From Lycorma delicatula (lineage: Eukaryota; Arthropoda; Insecta; Hemiptera; Fulgoridae): a stretch of 64,000 nt of DNA. The stretch is from positions 92,130,245 to 92,194,244 of the forward strand of contig NC_134461.1 in NCBI RefSeq assembly GCF_047948215.1, written 5' to 3'. Under the pieces are notes generated by a model. The model was given only the letters and a program-made list of their open reading frames with translations. It was not told the DNA's origin and searched no databases. Shown one piece after another: positions 23,673-35,581 of the stretch (the first letter of the stretch is position 1; every line of letters begins with the position of its first letter). The position numbers were made by a program, and so were the translations under genes.

Positions 23673-24355
23673 AAAATCTGATGTGAACACCACATAACTT
23701 CCTTGTACGCCCATTAAATTACATATATACATTTTTTTTTAATAAAAAGTACATAAAATTTTTATCATTAATAACTTCAGATATTTCTTCATTTTTTTGT
23801 TTTTGTTATTGTTGAAACTCGTAAATTTTTTTTATAGTCAGAGGTTAATAATTATTAATAAAACAAAATAAAGAAAGTTAAAAAAAAGGATGAAGTCTGA
23901 TTCGAACCAATATGCCTTCCCCTTTTAAGTCCAAATATTTAATTAATTAAAATGTTATTTGGCTATAACTCTGAAACCAATGAAAATAAGTACCACTTGT
24001 GATATATCGTTGAAAAGCACTCAATGAGAGCAAAGTGCAATTAAAAAAAAAAATCCAAAATCCAATTTTTTGGGGATTTTGGGCTTTTTTAGACACTTTT
24101 GGTACAGTCTATTGCAATCAAAAGGGAAGATGCAAAACTAGATGTTATAACAGTCTTAAATCCAAAATTTTGAATATCCTACGGCTAATCATTTTTCAGT
24201 TATGCGAGATACATCCGTACGTACGTACAGACGTCACACCGAAACTAGTCAAAATGGGTTTAGGGATGGTCAAAATGGATATTTCCGTTGAAATCTTCTA
24301 AAAACCGACATTTTTCGCGATCGTAATACTTCCTTTACTTCGTACAAGGAACTAA
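23673..24355 (-). mobile_element. MITE-like element, copy 2 (inverted)
   Basis: It begins AAAATCTGATG and CACCACATAACTTCCTTGTACG and ends CGTACAAGGAA, the reverse complement of copy 1 throughout. It carries an internal A8 run and small indels. Confidence 0.8.
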
Positions 24356-26594
24356 AAATTGAATACCTAACATAAAATTTACAGAATACAAATAGAAAAA
24401 AATATCAGAATGCCAAATTAAAGAACAATAGAATTAAGATGCAAAATATTACAAGCCAAAAATAAGTAATTAAAGAAAAAATGTAACATAATAAAATTAC
24501 AAAAATAATGTGATCCAAATAAAAATTATAAAAACGTTTCCACTAAAAGTAAAGAAAAATTCAGTATTTCACAAAAGAATTTTAAAAAATTCAATATTTC
24601 TCAAAAGACAACTAACCCTAAAAAGATTTTTTCAATAGCTAAATAAGTTTAATATTTAGATATATAGAATCGAAATTTATATGTATTTTTGTTTTTTAAA
24701 CCTCTTCATCAAATAAAATAACAAAAAGTTTATCTGACTGTTAAAATTTATATTAAAATTTCTTCTAGCTTCTTTTTCATTTGTTCATTATTAAATTAGT
24801 TGTGATAAATTTTAAAGTTTGAAATATTCTTGGAATAAAGGAACGATTGTTTCCAATTCCTAAATCTTTCAGTTACAAGGTTGAATTTCTATAATTCTAA
24901 ATTACTCTACAATATCTCCACTTAAGATTATTTTTTCGTATTTAACCTTTGTTTAGCAAGGAACTTGCATGTGCTATTTTATCGTAATATGAGGTATATG
25001 ACAGTAAATACAATAAAAATCAGATATTTATTTTTTTTATAAACAACAAACTCATATAATCAAATAACTTTTATAATGAATATTTCACATAAATAAATAT
25101 TAAAATTAATAAACCTTAAAATTAATTTAAACATTAATTCTTTTTATTAACTTACACAATTGAACTACGTATTGCTGAACTCAGATTTTGTATTTTACTA
25201 TATTTAGTTGCCCTACAGCAGAATATAATTAAAAGAGCAGTAAAAAGAATGAAGATTAATTAGATCTACATTTCTTTAAAACATAAAAATTAATGTTTTA
25301 AATTAGCATAAATAACCTATTTATAAATATCTCATTCTAAATCTCCGTAGAAAAAATATTTCTAATTGTTAAGTTTGATTGATGTCATTAGTGTAATAAC
25401 TTTTAATTTTAATACGTCTAATTTATAGGTTAATAGAATTTTAGCCTATAGGAAAATATTAAATATTTTAAATTAAAAACCAAAGAGAAAATGAATATAT
25501 GTAATCAACATTTTTTCTTCAGTTAATTCATCTCATTAAAAAAATTACAATTAAAAAAAATTATTCGTAAATAAGTATGCTTTATTTAATTCGATTACCA
25601 TCGTTATCATGCTTATTATCGTTATATAAACGATAAAATAATAAATAAAAGTACTCTAATGTAGGTAGTTAAAACAAGTCTCATTATAAAAAAAAAAATC
25701 TATTAATATACTTTTCTGGCTTAAAATTGATTACCATGTTTGAATATTTACTAATACAGTACGTAGATCTTTTGTTTCGTTTACCTCACGGTTTGTTTCG
25801 TTGGCCTTCAAAAAAAATCCGTTATTATTTAAAAAGGTATTGTTTTTTAAATTTTTTAGAAAATTATAATTAATTTTTTTAATGTAAATAAATGTATAGT
25901 TATAATTAAATTTCATTAAAATGTCCGAATTTTTGCCTAAAATGAGATATCCCAAAACTTCATTTTGTTAATAATTAATATACATCCATGATATTTTATT
26001 TAAACAAGAAATAAACAGAAATGTAATTGCTATCAAAGTATTTTTTTTTTTAATGTAATGAAAACATTTATCTATTTACTTTTATAATTAACTCAATGTA
26101 AAAAATCACGTTAGATTCCATTTTTAATTAGAAAAAATTCTACTAATATAAAATTTTAATTAATTAACGTTGTAAAAATAAAAAATGGAAAAAGATTTTT
26201 TTTAAATATTATATTACGTCTGAAATAATTTGAATATACTTTTAATTCGAGAATGTCGTTCAGAATTCCATTAAATAATAGGTATTTATCATCTGTTATT
26301 TATAAATTATACGAATCTATTGGCGTAAAATGTATTTTACCCCAAAAATTATCTTTAAAAAATATAATTAATAAATAAAATCCTAATCGATTATTTAAAT
26401 ATGAATCATATAATTGCAGATCACATAATTAAACATTAATTCTGATATAAATGCTTGTAAAATAGTTATAAACACTAGAAATAAATAATACTGCGTGTTT
26501 AACCTAAAACATTCTTAAACAGTTTTTTTTTAATAAAATAATTTACGACCATCCTATGATAACCGGGAAGAATTAAATAACATTTTCTATGTTA
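24356..26594. other. No gene recognised downstream of Toll
   Basis: About 2.2 kb of very AT-rich sequence. The frame at 25731-25955 (minus) is Asn/Phe-rich and has no supporting signal. Confidence 0.45.
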
Positions 26595-26596
26595 AT

Positions 26597-26602
26597 TTTA
26601 TT
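26597..26602 (-). other. Putative poly(A) signal of the Toll gene
   Basis: The minus strand reads AATAAA about 105 nt beyond the Toll stop codon. It is the first such hexamer I see downstream. The surroundings are very AT-rich, so a chance match is possible. Confidence 0.35.
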
Positions 26603-26694
26603 ACGTAGAGGTTTATGTTAATGCTAAATATCGGTATAAATATTTACTTAATCTTAAATAAAAATGACAAAAAAATAGATAATATACTTTAACA

Positions 26695-26703
26695 TCTTAC
26701 CTT
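26695..26703 (-). other. Strong splice-donor-like site just after the Toll stop
   Basis: The minus strand reads AAGGTAAGA, a near-perfect U1 donor match, only a few bases past the stop codon. If it is used, the gene has an intron in its 3' UTR. The acceptor was not identified, so this is only a candidate. Confidence 0.3.
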
Positions 26704-26707
26704 AAAT

Positions 26708-29700
26708 TTAAACAAAATAAGTTCTTCCTTGGTGCGTCCCATAATTCGGATCGGGTATAGTCGTGTACAGGTGCTGATGATGTCTCTGATGACAGTCTAT
26801 TGAAACGTAACTGTGAGGATCATCTTCCTCATCGGTAGTACGTTGCGATGACTCTTCGGAGACGCAAGAGGACTGGGTAGGAGCCGATTGCGCTAACGAT
26901 AACGAAGCCGGGGACATTCTACACCAAGCTTCCACCGTGGGAGTCGCCGAATAACGGGCTTGTTTACCGCCTTCACAGCACGCTTTGGACGGCGGTCTTA
27001 TTCTCGGATCGGGTAAAGCGTAACGCAATTTTTCCCAGAACCTTTTTTCACCCCAAAAAATAACACGACGGGACGCTTTGAATAGTAATTGTAGTTGGAG
27101 ATCGGCGTCCCGTGAAGGATCCGAAGTCAATAATAACAATAAAAGTTTACCGTCGCGTGCGCGATCCGCACACGCTTGTAACGCCGCTCTAAATTGCGGT
27201 CTCTCCCATTCGTGTTGAAGAAAACTAAGAGATAACACTAAAATTACTCTTCGGGCAGCCTCCGATGCGCCCAAAACACTATCCCTTAAATACGCCGGAC
27301 TGACGACTTGTAAATCTCTATAATGTAAACATAACGTGTAACCTGACCTTTCTAAACCGGTTGCTAATACTTGCGTTACGAATTCTTCATCTTTAAGACT
27401 ATAAACCATGTATGCGTCGTACAATCTATCGTCTTGCGTATCACCTGGATCTCCCAACATTCTTATTCCGTATTTCGCGTGCGCCCATAAACTTAAATCT
27501 TGTCTGAATATAAATGCGAGGGTGGTTATTAAAAATATTATGATAAATACTACGAGACTAGCGGCTAAGAAAGGAACGTAATCCGATCCGAGGATGGTCG
27601 GAGTCAGCGAATCTCGGTGAACGGCTGAAACGGCGGCTCTTCCTTGTCTGCACGATCGAACCGTATCCATTACAGTGTTTCCATCGCTTCCGGAACAAAG
27701 TAATTTGCTCTGGTCCAACGTATCCGCGTTATCTCTCAACCAAGCTTCTAAACGATCGACTTCATCGCACCGGCAACTCCAACTGTTTCCTTCTAAAGAT
27801 ATGGTCGCTAAATTTTCAGACGATAATTGTTGCCACGGTGAAAAATCGAGAATATTATTTTCTTCCAATTTTAAAACTTGTAATCCTTTCATCGATGAAA
27901 ACGTACCGTTTCCTAATTGACGTATTTCATTATGATCTAAATACAATTCGATCACGTTTTCTAACTGATCCAGTTCAAATCCTCTCAATTCTTTAAGTTT
28001 ATTATTTTCCATATGTAATATTTTAAGAGATGAAAGTCCGTTAAACGTTCTATTGTGAAGAGATTGTACGTTACTGTTATTAAGATACAATACTTGTAAT
28101 TTTTTCTTACCGATGAAGACATGACTACCCAATTCTCCGAGATCGTTACCGTCCAAATAAATTTCAGTAGCATCCATTGGAATTTTTGTCGGTACAGCAA
28201 GGTAACCGGCGTTACTACAATCGACTACATTGGCGGTCCACGTATGATCGTGATAACAAGTACAATTATCAGGACACGTCATTTCACAATCGCACGCATC
28301 AAAATCGCAACAGTGACATAAAGCGAAACAATGCGTTTCATAAGGGCATAGAAATTGCGAAGGTCTAAGATCTAATAACGGTCTCGTAGGAGAACCTCTA
28401 GAATGCGCCAATTTACATACGAGATTATCAAGATCCATGACGCGAGGATGACGTCGCAGATGACTCATCTGATTTATTCGTTGTAACCATTCCAAAGAAC
28501 AATCGCAAAATATCGGATTGTTACCGATGTAAAATTGAGGTAATTCTCGATCTTCCGGTACAGGATTTAAAGAAAGCGCACCCACTTCGATTTTTTCTAA
28601 TCTGTTGTTATACAAGGCGACATTTGTTAAATTTGATTTTCTTAAAAACGTATTTGGTTTTACTTTACGTATCAAATTATCGTTTAACAAAACCGTTTCC
28701 ACACTATCCGGTATCGATGAATCGCCGACTTCAGTCAATCGATTAAAACTAGCATCGAGCGTTTTAATACGTAAATCGTCTCGTTTTTCAAAATAATTTC
28801 CCAGATCGGCTACATTATTTTTATGCATATCCAACCATTCAAGACTTTGCGGTACAAGAGCGTAATCGAACCACTGTAATTGATTATCGGATACGTTTAA
28901 CCAAACAAGACCCGGTAATCCTACAAACATTCCACTCATATCTTTTAAACGATTACCGTCTAACCTTACGGCGTGTAAAGTAGGACTCGTACCGAATGCA
29001 CTTTTATCGACGTGTTCGATTTTATTACCGGCAAGATTAAGAACTTGAAGTGATATTAATGATGAAAATGAATCCTTTGATATATTAACCAATTCGTTTT
29101 CGATTAATCTTAATCCGTACAACTGATCTAAACCTTGAAACGTATAATTGTAAACTTGTTTTATTTTATTTTCACCTAAATCAAGAGTTTTTAGAAACGT
29201 TAATTGTCGAACGGCATCGGGAACAGATGTAAGTAAATTTCCACCGAGCCCTAAATCGTGCAAGTTTGAGCAATTTTCAAACGCTCTTTGTGCAACATCT
29301 TCGACACGATTATGATCCAAAAATAATTGATTCAATACATATAAACCGCTGAATTGATTAGATTCAATTTTAATTAATTTATTATGGGATAAAGTTAAGG
29401 CGTGAAGATTGTTTAACGTGTTAAAGGAACCTTCTGATATGGAATCGATATTGTTATATTCCAGATTCAACATTTGTAAACTGTATAAATCTTGAAATAG
29501 ATGCGAATCCACACGCGTTATCCGGTTATGTCCTAAGTTTAACACCACTAAACGTACTAGGCCCGAAAATGTATCCCGGTTAACCCAAGAACTGGTCAAC
29601 TCATTATAAGAAAGATCAAGCTGTAAAAGTTGGTCGAGCCCTTCTAATAAACCTGGAGCGAGTACACTTATAGAATTATTATTTATATATATCTCTTTCA

Positions 29701-30544
29701 AATCACGAGAAGATTGAAATAATTCCGGTGGAAGTGCGACAAGTCTATTACTTGATGCGTTAAGTAACTGTAAAGAAACGAGTCCGACAAACGCTCTATC
29801 GGCTAATTGGACGATAGCATTTTCCTGCAACAGTAATTTTTGTAAGCTACGTAAACTAGTAAACGCATTATCCGGCACTGTAGTCAATTCGTTCCGAGAT
29901 AAATCAAGCTCTTCTAGACCGACGTTGCACGTTTTACCGGGTGCAGTCGGTCCTGCTCCCCAGTCCGAAAAACCTAGTTCTGAAACGTCCTGCAGTCTAT
30001 TACGCGAGAGATTTAACTGTCCGAGAGTGTATAACGGACAAAATAACTCGTTCGGCACGGTCCAAATATTATTTTCAGAGAGATCGAGCGTTTTTAACTG
30101 CGGCAACCCACGAAAACTATCCGCGTGTAATTCCATAGTCATCGCCGACCAGTCCGTATTATGAGTTCTAAGCGATAATATTCTCAGATCGCGTGAAGCA
30201 CTTAACACTGCTGGAGGTACGTACCTGATTTTACAGAATTCCAATTCCAACTGACGTAAACTACGCAACTGCGTGATAAGACTATTCGATTCCAGTGAAC
30301 TTTCAAAGAAAAACACATCACTACACTCTAATTTTAATGAAGTAATCATGTCTAATTGCGCTGAAGTAAGATTAGCGAGGACCGAATCGGCCGCAGTAAT
30401 CGTTCGTAATCTGCACTGTAAAAGTACACTGACTTGAGGTTCTTCATCGGCGCTTAACACACGTCGCCACTCACAATCCGGCTCCGTAACGGAAGACACG
30501 ACAGCCACCACTGCGGCGGTCACCACGAAAAGGTAACCGACCAT
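26708..30544 (-). CDS. Long-form Toll receptor (Toll-6/-7/-8/18-wheeler group), single exon
   Basis: The uninterrupted frame encodes 1278 residues. I start at the ATG at 30544-30542, the first ATG after an in-frame TAG; the nine codons upstream begin at a TTG. Residues 1-20 are a hydrophobic signal peptide. LRRs run from about 90 to 675 (LDLSENNIWTVP-type units), followed by a cysteine-rich cap (NPIFCDCSLEW, then CPYETHC near 733). Next come an LRRNT-like segment (about 751-764), a second short LRR block (about 790-915) and a second cap (about 920-965). The membrane helix is at about 990-1013 and the TIR domain at about 1040-1181, with box 1 YDAYMVYS and box 3 FWEKLRYALP. A tail of about 97 residues follows. 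The double LRR/cap layout and lack of introns match the long Tolls of insects, cell-surface receptors used in patterning, cell intercalation and immunity. Box 2 is atypical (EWERPQF where EWCRxEF is usual). I cannot decide between Toll-8, Toll-6, Toll-7 and Toll-10 without a tree. Confidence 0.93.
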   Translation of the reverse strand: MVGYLFVVTAAVVAVVSSVTEPDCEWRRVLSADEEPQVSVLLQCRLRTITAADSVLANLTSAQLDMITSLKLECSDVFFFESSLESNSLITQLRSLRQLELEFCKIRYVPPAVLSASRDLRILSLRTHNTDWSAMTMELHADSFRGLPQLKTLDLSENNIWTVPNELFCPLYTLGQLNLSRNRLQDVSELGFSDWGAGPTAPGKTCNVGLEELDLSRNELTTVPDNAFTSLRSLQKLLLQENAIVQLADRAFVGLVSLQLLNASSNRLVALPPELFQSSRDLKEIYINNNSISVLAPGLLEGLDQLLQLDLSYNELTSSWVNRDTFSGLVRLVVLNLGHNRITRVDSHLFQDLYSLQMLNLEYNNIDSISEGSFNTLNNLHALTLSHNKLIKIESNQFSGLYVLNQLFLDHNRVEDVAQRAFENCSNLHDLGLGGNLLTSVPDAVRQLTFLKTLDLGENKIKQVYNYTFQGLDQLYGLRLIENELVNISKDSFSSLISLQVLNLAGNKIEHVDKSAFGTSPTLHAVRLDGNRLKDMSGMFVGLPGLVWLNVSDNQLQWFDYALVPQSLEWLDMHKNNVADLGNYFEKRDDLRIKTLDASFNRLTEVGDSSIPDSVETVLLNDNLIRKVKPNTFLRKSNLTNVALYNNRLEKIEVGALSLNPVPEDRELPQFYIGNNPIFCDCSLEWLQRINQMSHLRRHPRVMDLDNLVCKLAHSRGSPTRPLLDLRPSQFLCPYETHCFALCHCCDFDACDCEMTCPDNCTCYHDHTWTANVVDCSNAGYLAVPTKIPMDATEIYLDGNDLGELGSHVFIGKKKLQVLYLNNSNVQSLHNRTFNGLSSLKILHMENNKLKELRGFELDQLENVIELYLDHNEIRQLGNGTFSSMKGLQVLKLEENNILDFSPWQQLSSENLATISLEGNSWSCRCDEVDRLEAWLRDNADTLDQSKLLCSGSDGNTVMDTVRSCRQGRAAVSAVHRDSLTPTILGSDYVPFLAASLVVFIIIFLITTLAFIFRQDLSLWAHAKYGIRMLGDPGDTQDDRLYDAYMVYSLKDEEFVTQVLATGLERSGYTLCLHYRDLQVVSPAYLRDSVLGASEAARRVILVLSLSFLQHEWERPQFRAALQACADRARDGKLLLLLLTSDPSRDADLQLQLLFKASRRVIFWGEKRFWEKLRYALPDPRIRPPSKACCEGGKQARYSATPTVEAWCRMSPASLSLAQSAPTQSSCVSEESSQRTTDEEDDPHSYVSIDCHQRHHQHLYTTIPDPNYGTHQGRTYFV

Positions 30545-30720
30545 CCTGCACGCACCGTGCCTGGCGCACAACTGAAGTATCTCTGCTTTGAGCGTAAACT
30601 ACTTGCTGAAATCGCCACCAGATAGCATACTCTATCGTGACACGCCGGAGGCGGCTCTGTAGGAGGGACTAAATCCCTTCTTCTTATGACTAACCAATAG
30701 CAAATAAGAGCATTATGGGA
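30545..30720 (-). promoter_or_regulatory. Presumed 5' UTR and proximal promoter of the Toll gene
   Basis: This short stretch upstream of the start codon is much richer in G and C than the surrounding DNA, and it contains stops in the Toll frame. I see no convincing TATA box. It is labelled by position only. Confidence 0.3.
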
Positions 30721-32436
30721 GGCTAGACAATAATTAGTCGTACTATGCGGAGGGTTATTTGTATGTTGTCTGATGTTTTTTTTATTTCACTTAACAAACC
30801 ATAACATCGCCACTTAGTGCACAAAAAAAAAAATACTACAAATCACCCGATAACAAGGTTAATAATAAATGACCTTAAAGGCATTATTTATCTCCATTTT
30901 TAATGTCTATTAATTATCTAATTTTAAATCGGTTTATCTACCAGAACATACTTAATAAACCTGTTAAAGATCATGGAAAATAAAAATTAGATACCTACCT
31001 ACATAACGTATGTTATTTTAAATAGTTATTTTATTTAAATGTTTATCAAATTTATCCTCTATTTTATCTAATTTTTTTCGTATAATTACATCTGAATTAT
31101 TTTTAATCTTAGGCAGTTAACAATATTATTAAATTTTTTAAGAGTAATCTCAAAATTAGACGAGTAAATTTATTAAAAAATAATGTAAATTACAAAAAAA
31201 ATAATCTTTTAGCAATCAAAAAATCACTTGAAAAGATTTTCATGATAATTAAAGCAGGCTATCGATGTTAACACCTTCACAGTATTTTGCAAAATACTTC
31301 AACCACGTCGAAATGCATCGATGTATTGGCTATGATTTTCTTTATCAGCTTTTTTTCCCAAAATCTTTTGTATTTATTATTTTTATCACATCATGAACTT
31401 AGAACAGCTTCTTATAATTTTAAATTAATTTTATTTTAATTCAATGAAATTATAGAATAAATTCGTAAGATTTATTTTACAGTTTGCCGACGTGTAATAA
31501 CACATATATAACATTATTGTGTTATATTTTTATTTCTTAATATTTAACCGTAAAACATTTTTTAAAAAATAAGATCATAAAAATGAATCAGCAGTGAAAA
31601 TACCTATATTATTTTAAATCTGCTTTACTTAATTTTATACGTTTAAATAAAACGAAAAGTATAACAGCGGCGATTTATCTAGAAACTGATTAGAATTTAG
31701 AAATAATAAATATATCCACAGAAAAATTTGAAAATACTTTAGACTTCGTCTAAATTGGTAAACTCTGATAGTATGCAGATTATTTATTTTTAACAATTTA
31801 TAGGCTGGATACTTTTTTCAATTCCAGTACATACATAAAATATGTCTTCATTGGATGTTACATATTATAGTAAAAATGATAACCTATTTATGTACCTATA
31901 TCTATAGGTTCTACACTAAATTCGCACTATACAGTAGGTTTATATCACTAAACACTAGGTAAACGATAGATTGCATTACTATGCAATTGCGGAACCTGTT
32001 GTTCCGCAACAAATGTAACATTCTGGAAATTGAAAGGTGTGAAGTAACAATAAAATATAAATATTTTTTACATTCATTTAACCGATTACCACAAACCATC
32101 TAAGTTAACAAATCAAATTAAAAAGCATTAGATTTTTTCCTGTTTAGTTAACGATCCATTCTTATTTTGTATCACCTGACCTTCAGATTGAACTTTTGTG
32201 CAACTTCATAAAAAAATGCCTCTATCAAATCTTACAAATAACAAGGGTACAATACTTTTAAATACTAGATTCTTGAATCCAGTAATCGTTAAGTCAAAAC
32301 ACGCGGAATGAAGCATTATTTTCTGTTGATCATATTAATATTTGATGGAAAAAGTTGCACTTCCTTCATTTCTTAAAAAATTTCCTAACTCGTGGTTTTT
32401 AATGAAAATTCTCGCGAGTGGAAGTTAAGACTCTTC
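30721..32436. other. No gene recognised upstream of Toll
   Basis: AT-rich intergenic DNA. It may hold Toll control elements, but I see no motif I would defend. Confidence 0.4.
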
Positions 32437-32640
32437 AGCTTTATACGGATTTGAATATTAGATTACGGATATCTGTGTTCTTTGGTGGTTGAGTTTCAAT
32501 TTCAAATAACTCGGTATCTCAAGAATGGTCGACCTGAGACTGTACAAAAGACTATACTTCATTTACATTCATTCATACATATCATCCTCTTGGTAATTAC
32601 CTCTTACGGTGGTTTCGCAGGCTAAACAGAAAAATAAAAA
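32437..32640 (+). mobile_element. tRNA-derived SINE, family B, 5'-truncated copy 3
   Basis: Matches the body of copy 1: TTTATACGGATTTGAATAT, GGTGGTTGAGTTTCAATT, GACTGTACAAAAGACTA and TTACGGTGGTTTCGCAGGCT, with an A-rich end. The tRNA head is missing, which is typical of incomplete reverse transcription. Confidence 0.75.
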
Positions 32641-33458
32641 CAGCTGGCCTTTCATTAGTTGGCTAATCTTCATACTCGATAATCGGTTCAAAAATCATTT
32701 TTTTGTTTTAAGTAGCATTCTTTACAAACTCGGTTTGATTTGAATATATATCCAAACCTTATTGACGTCCTAATTTTAAACAGTTTGATTGAAAATTACT
32801 AAAAAATTAAAACAAAAATAAAGTGCTTAAACTCTTAAACTTAGACAGTATTCACAATGAAAATAATATATTTACCTACTAAAAAATTCAAATAATTGAG
32901 GACTGTTCCTACATCATATATAAGCCAATTTTAGTCTAACTGTAGATTATGTTATTCAATTATTACTCGGTCTAGTGCTATATGATTATCTTTATCGCAT
33001 TATTTTACTAACATTGTAGAAAATAAACAACGCATAATCCTAGAATCAGCACGAGTAGAGTTTTTCGTGTAGCATTGAAAAATCCTATTATAAAATACTG
33101 CCGGATATTTTTAGTTATATTAATAAATTTTAATTAAAATTTTAAATTATAATTTTAATTTTTTTATATACAGAAAACTAGGAAATTTAAAAAAAATATT
33201 TATTCGATGAAATCTTGTTGACATCTTGCTTTATATAAATGATTTCGTTGACAACCAGTTTTGTTTACGTGTTCTAAATTATTCAAAAGGCATAATTTTA
33301 TTCTAATTCAAAAGAAATAAATTTCATTTAATTACATGTTTTTATACAACAAAATATTTCGTGATTTTATAAGTTACAATTTTTTTTTTCAATAAAATTA
33401 GTAATACTATTGTTGATGTCAAATCTAATTTGGTAAGAATCAAAATTGCGACTGAGCA

Positions 33459-33611
33459 CTTAAAATGATCACTGTAAAATTTTTGGGCTAATTCATAAAA
33501 AAAAACTACACTTAAAATGATCACTGTAAAATTTTTGGGCTAATTCATAAAAAAAACTATACTTAAAATGATCACTGTAAAATTTTTGGGCTAATTCATA
33601 AAAAAACTATC
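33459..33611. repeat. Three tandem copies of a ~51-bp unit
   Basis: Copies at 33459-33510, 33511-33561 and 33562-33611 share CTTAAAATGATCACTGTAAA and TTTTTGGGCTAATTCATAAA, and differ mainly in A-run length. Near identity points to a recent expansion. Confidence 0.95.
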
Positions 33612-34297
33612 AGGATTAAAGCTTTTTTTTAAATCCATTTTTAAAAAAAATACTTTCTATAAATTTTATTCAAGGGAAAACATATGGTCAAAAAATTTAC
33701 AAACTAAAATGTTATTCTCAAAATATGAATATGAATTTAAGTGAAATACTTTTATTTAAAAAAAATAATAGTTTAAAACATTTTTATGTAGCCTGTCGCT
33801 GAAGAATATTCTGTGGTTTTTTATATTAAAATTATCTTTCAATTAAACTTCAGTTTATCTATTAATTTTTTTCAGCATGTAATTATTTTAGATGCATTAT
33901 GCATTAACGATTTGAAAACTCGCTTCATAACAAAAGTAAAAAATCTAGGGTAGTTTTAATTTCGTAATCACTTTACTCTTAAATTAAATGTATATTAATT
34001 TGGATGATAAAATGAAAAATACACACAAACATTGTTACGTCATGAACGACTTATTTATTAAATATTGCATACTAGTAGTACAAGCCATAAACACATGCAT
34101 TTCTTAGGAAAAAAGTAATTAATTAGTCGCCGCTTTGTCAGTAATACACAACAGCAGTTATAAAGGTAATGTTGTAACGTGGTTACAGTACTTTCCTCAC
34201 TTCAGCAGTTACAGAAATTGCAGTATTTAACGATTATATTATTTTTTCCCTGTTTGTAATAATAATTTACTTTTGAGAAGTGTTAAACGTAAATTTT

Positions 34298-34950
34298 TTA
34301 CTTCCTTGTACAAACTAACGGAAGTATTGTAATCGCGAAAAATTACGGTTTTCAGATTTCAATAAAATATCCATTTTGATCATCACTAAATCCATTTTGA
34401 CTAGTTTCGGCGTGACATTTGTACGTACATAGGTATCTCCCATAATTTAAAAACGATTAGCCGTAAGATGTTGGACATTTTGGATTTAGGACTGTTTAAC
34501 ATCTAGTTATGCACCTCCCCTTTTGATTGCAATCGATTAAACCAAAAGTGTCCAAAAAAAGCCCAAAATCCCAAGAAAAAACATTGATTTTAGTCGTTTT
34601 CTTCACTGCAGTAATAAGCCCTCATTGAGAGCTTTTCAACAATATATCCATCATAAGTGCTACTTTTATTTTCATTGGTTCCAGAGTCTGAGCCAAATAA
34701 AAATTTAATTAATGAAATATTTTTGGATCTTACAATGGAAGGCAAATCGGTTCGAATCAGACTTCATTTTTTTAACTATTTTTTTAAATTTAAATATATA
34801 ATTTAATAATAAAACATATATATATATATATGAAAAAATATCAGAAGTTATTAACTAAATAAAATTTTTATGTACTTTTCATTTAAAAAGATGTGTATAT
34901 ATAATTTAATAGACGTATAAGGAAGTTATGTGGTGTCCACATCAGATTTT
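34298..34950 (+). mobile_element. MITE-like element, copy 3
   Basis: Same ends and inner blocks as copy 1 (TTACTTCCTTGTAC ... AAGGAAGTTATGTGGTGTCC). It carries an inner duplication round ATCCATTTTGA and lacks part of the right half. Confidence 0.8.
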
Positions 34951-35407
34951 AATAATAACAAATACAATAAATAGCTCGTCAAAATAAACAATCAATCATG
35001 ACTGAAATTCAGTTATTATTAGCGTAAATGGATTATTGAAACGGCATATTTCTGTAACATTTTTCAAGTACGAGTAATACAAAATTTTCTTAAATAATTG
35101 ATTAATTATAAGAAAATAGATCAAAATTTATTTTTATTTTTTAATTTATTAATTTTTAATGTAAAGTAATGAAATTATTAGCATTTCATATAAAATTAAA
35201 TTAAACAGATTATCAGAAGAGTTATTAGGTGATCAGACCACTCTCGTTATTTTTACAGATATAATGAAGCGAGTTTAAACGCATCGGCAGAGTGCAATTA
35301 AATTCTTAAAATAAAATAGCACAGCGTAATAAAATTATAAAATTTATTTAATATTAAAAAATTTAATAATTCATTTCATGTTTTTAGATTAAATAATTAT
35401 AATAATA
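34951..35407. other. No gene recognised downstream of the OGDH-like gene
   Basis: AT-rich DNA between a MITE copy and the presumed poly(A) signal. Confidence 0.4.
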
Positions 35408-35413
35408 TTTATT
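35408..35413 (-). other. Putative poly(A) signal of the OGDH-like gene
   Basis: The minus strand reads AATAAA about 170 nt past the stop codon. A second one lies at 35343-35348. Both are in AT-rich DNA, so transcript data would be needed to choose between them. Confidence 0.4.
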
Positions 35414-35581
35414 AAAGACAAAAATATCAGTAATATCAATAAATATTAAACCTATACAAAATAATAGGCTATTAAAAATTGCAATAAAAGATTTTTAAAT
35501 TTTTGTTGTGTTTCGATGCAACTTAATAGGAAACCATAATTAATACTTGGGGAAATTGAAAAACTTTGGGGAATTGAAAAC

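Noticed and set aside
27675..30164. Several small frames inside the Toll gene, both strands
   Set aside because: They are shadows of the long Toll frame.
30545..30571. Toll start at the upstream TTG
   Set aside because: Eukaryotic initiation at TTG is unlikely when an ATG followed at once by a signal peptide lies nine codons downstream.
30665..30677. GGGACTAAATCCC near the Toll start, resembling a kappaB/Rel site
   Set aside because: It is palindromic, but the GGG-to-CCC spacing is wider than a normal Dorsal or Rel site, and one match proves nothing.
33459..33611. Possible CRISPR-like array
   Set aside because: The units are contiguous tandem copies with no unique spacers, in an animal genome.
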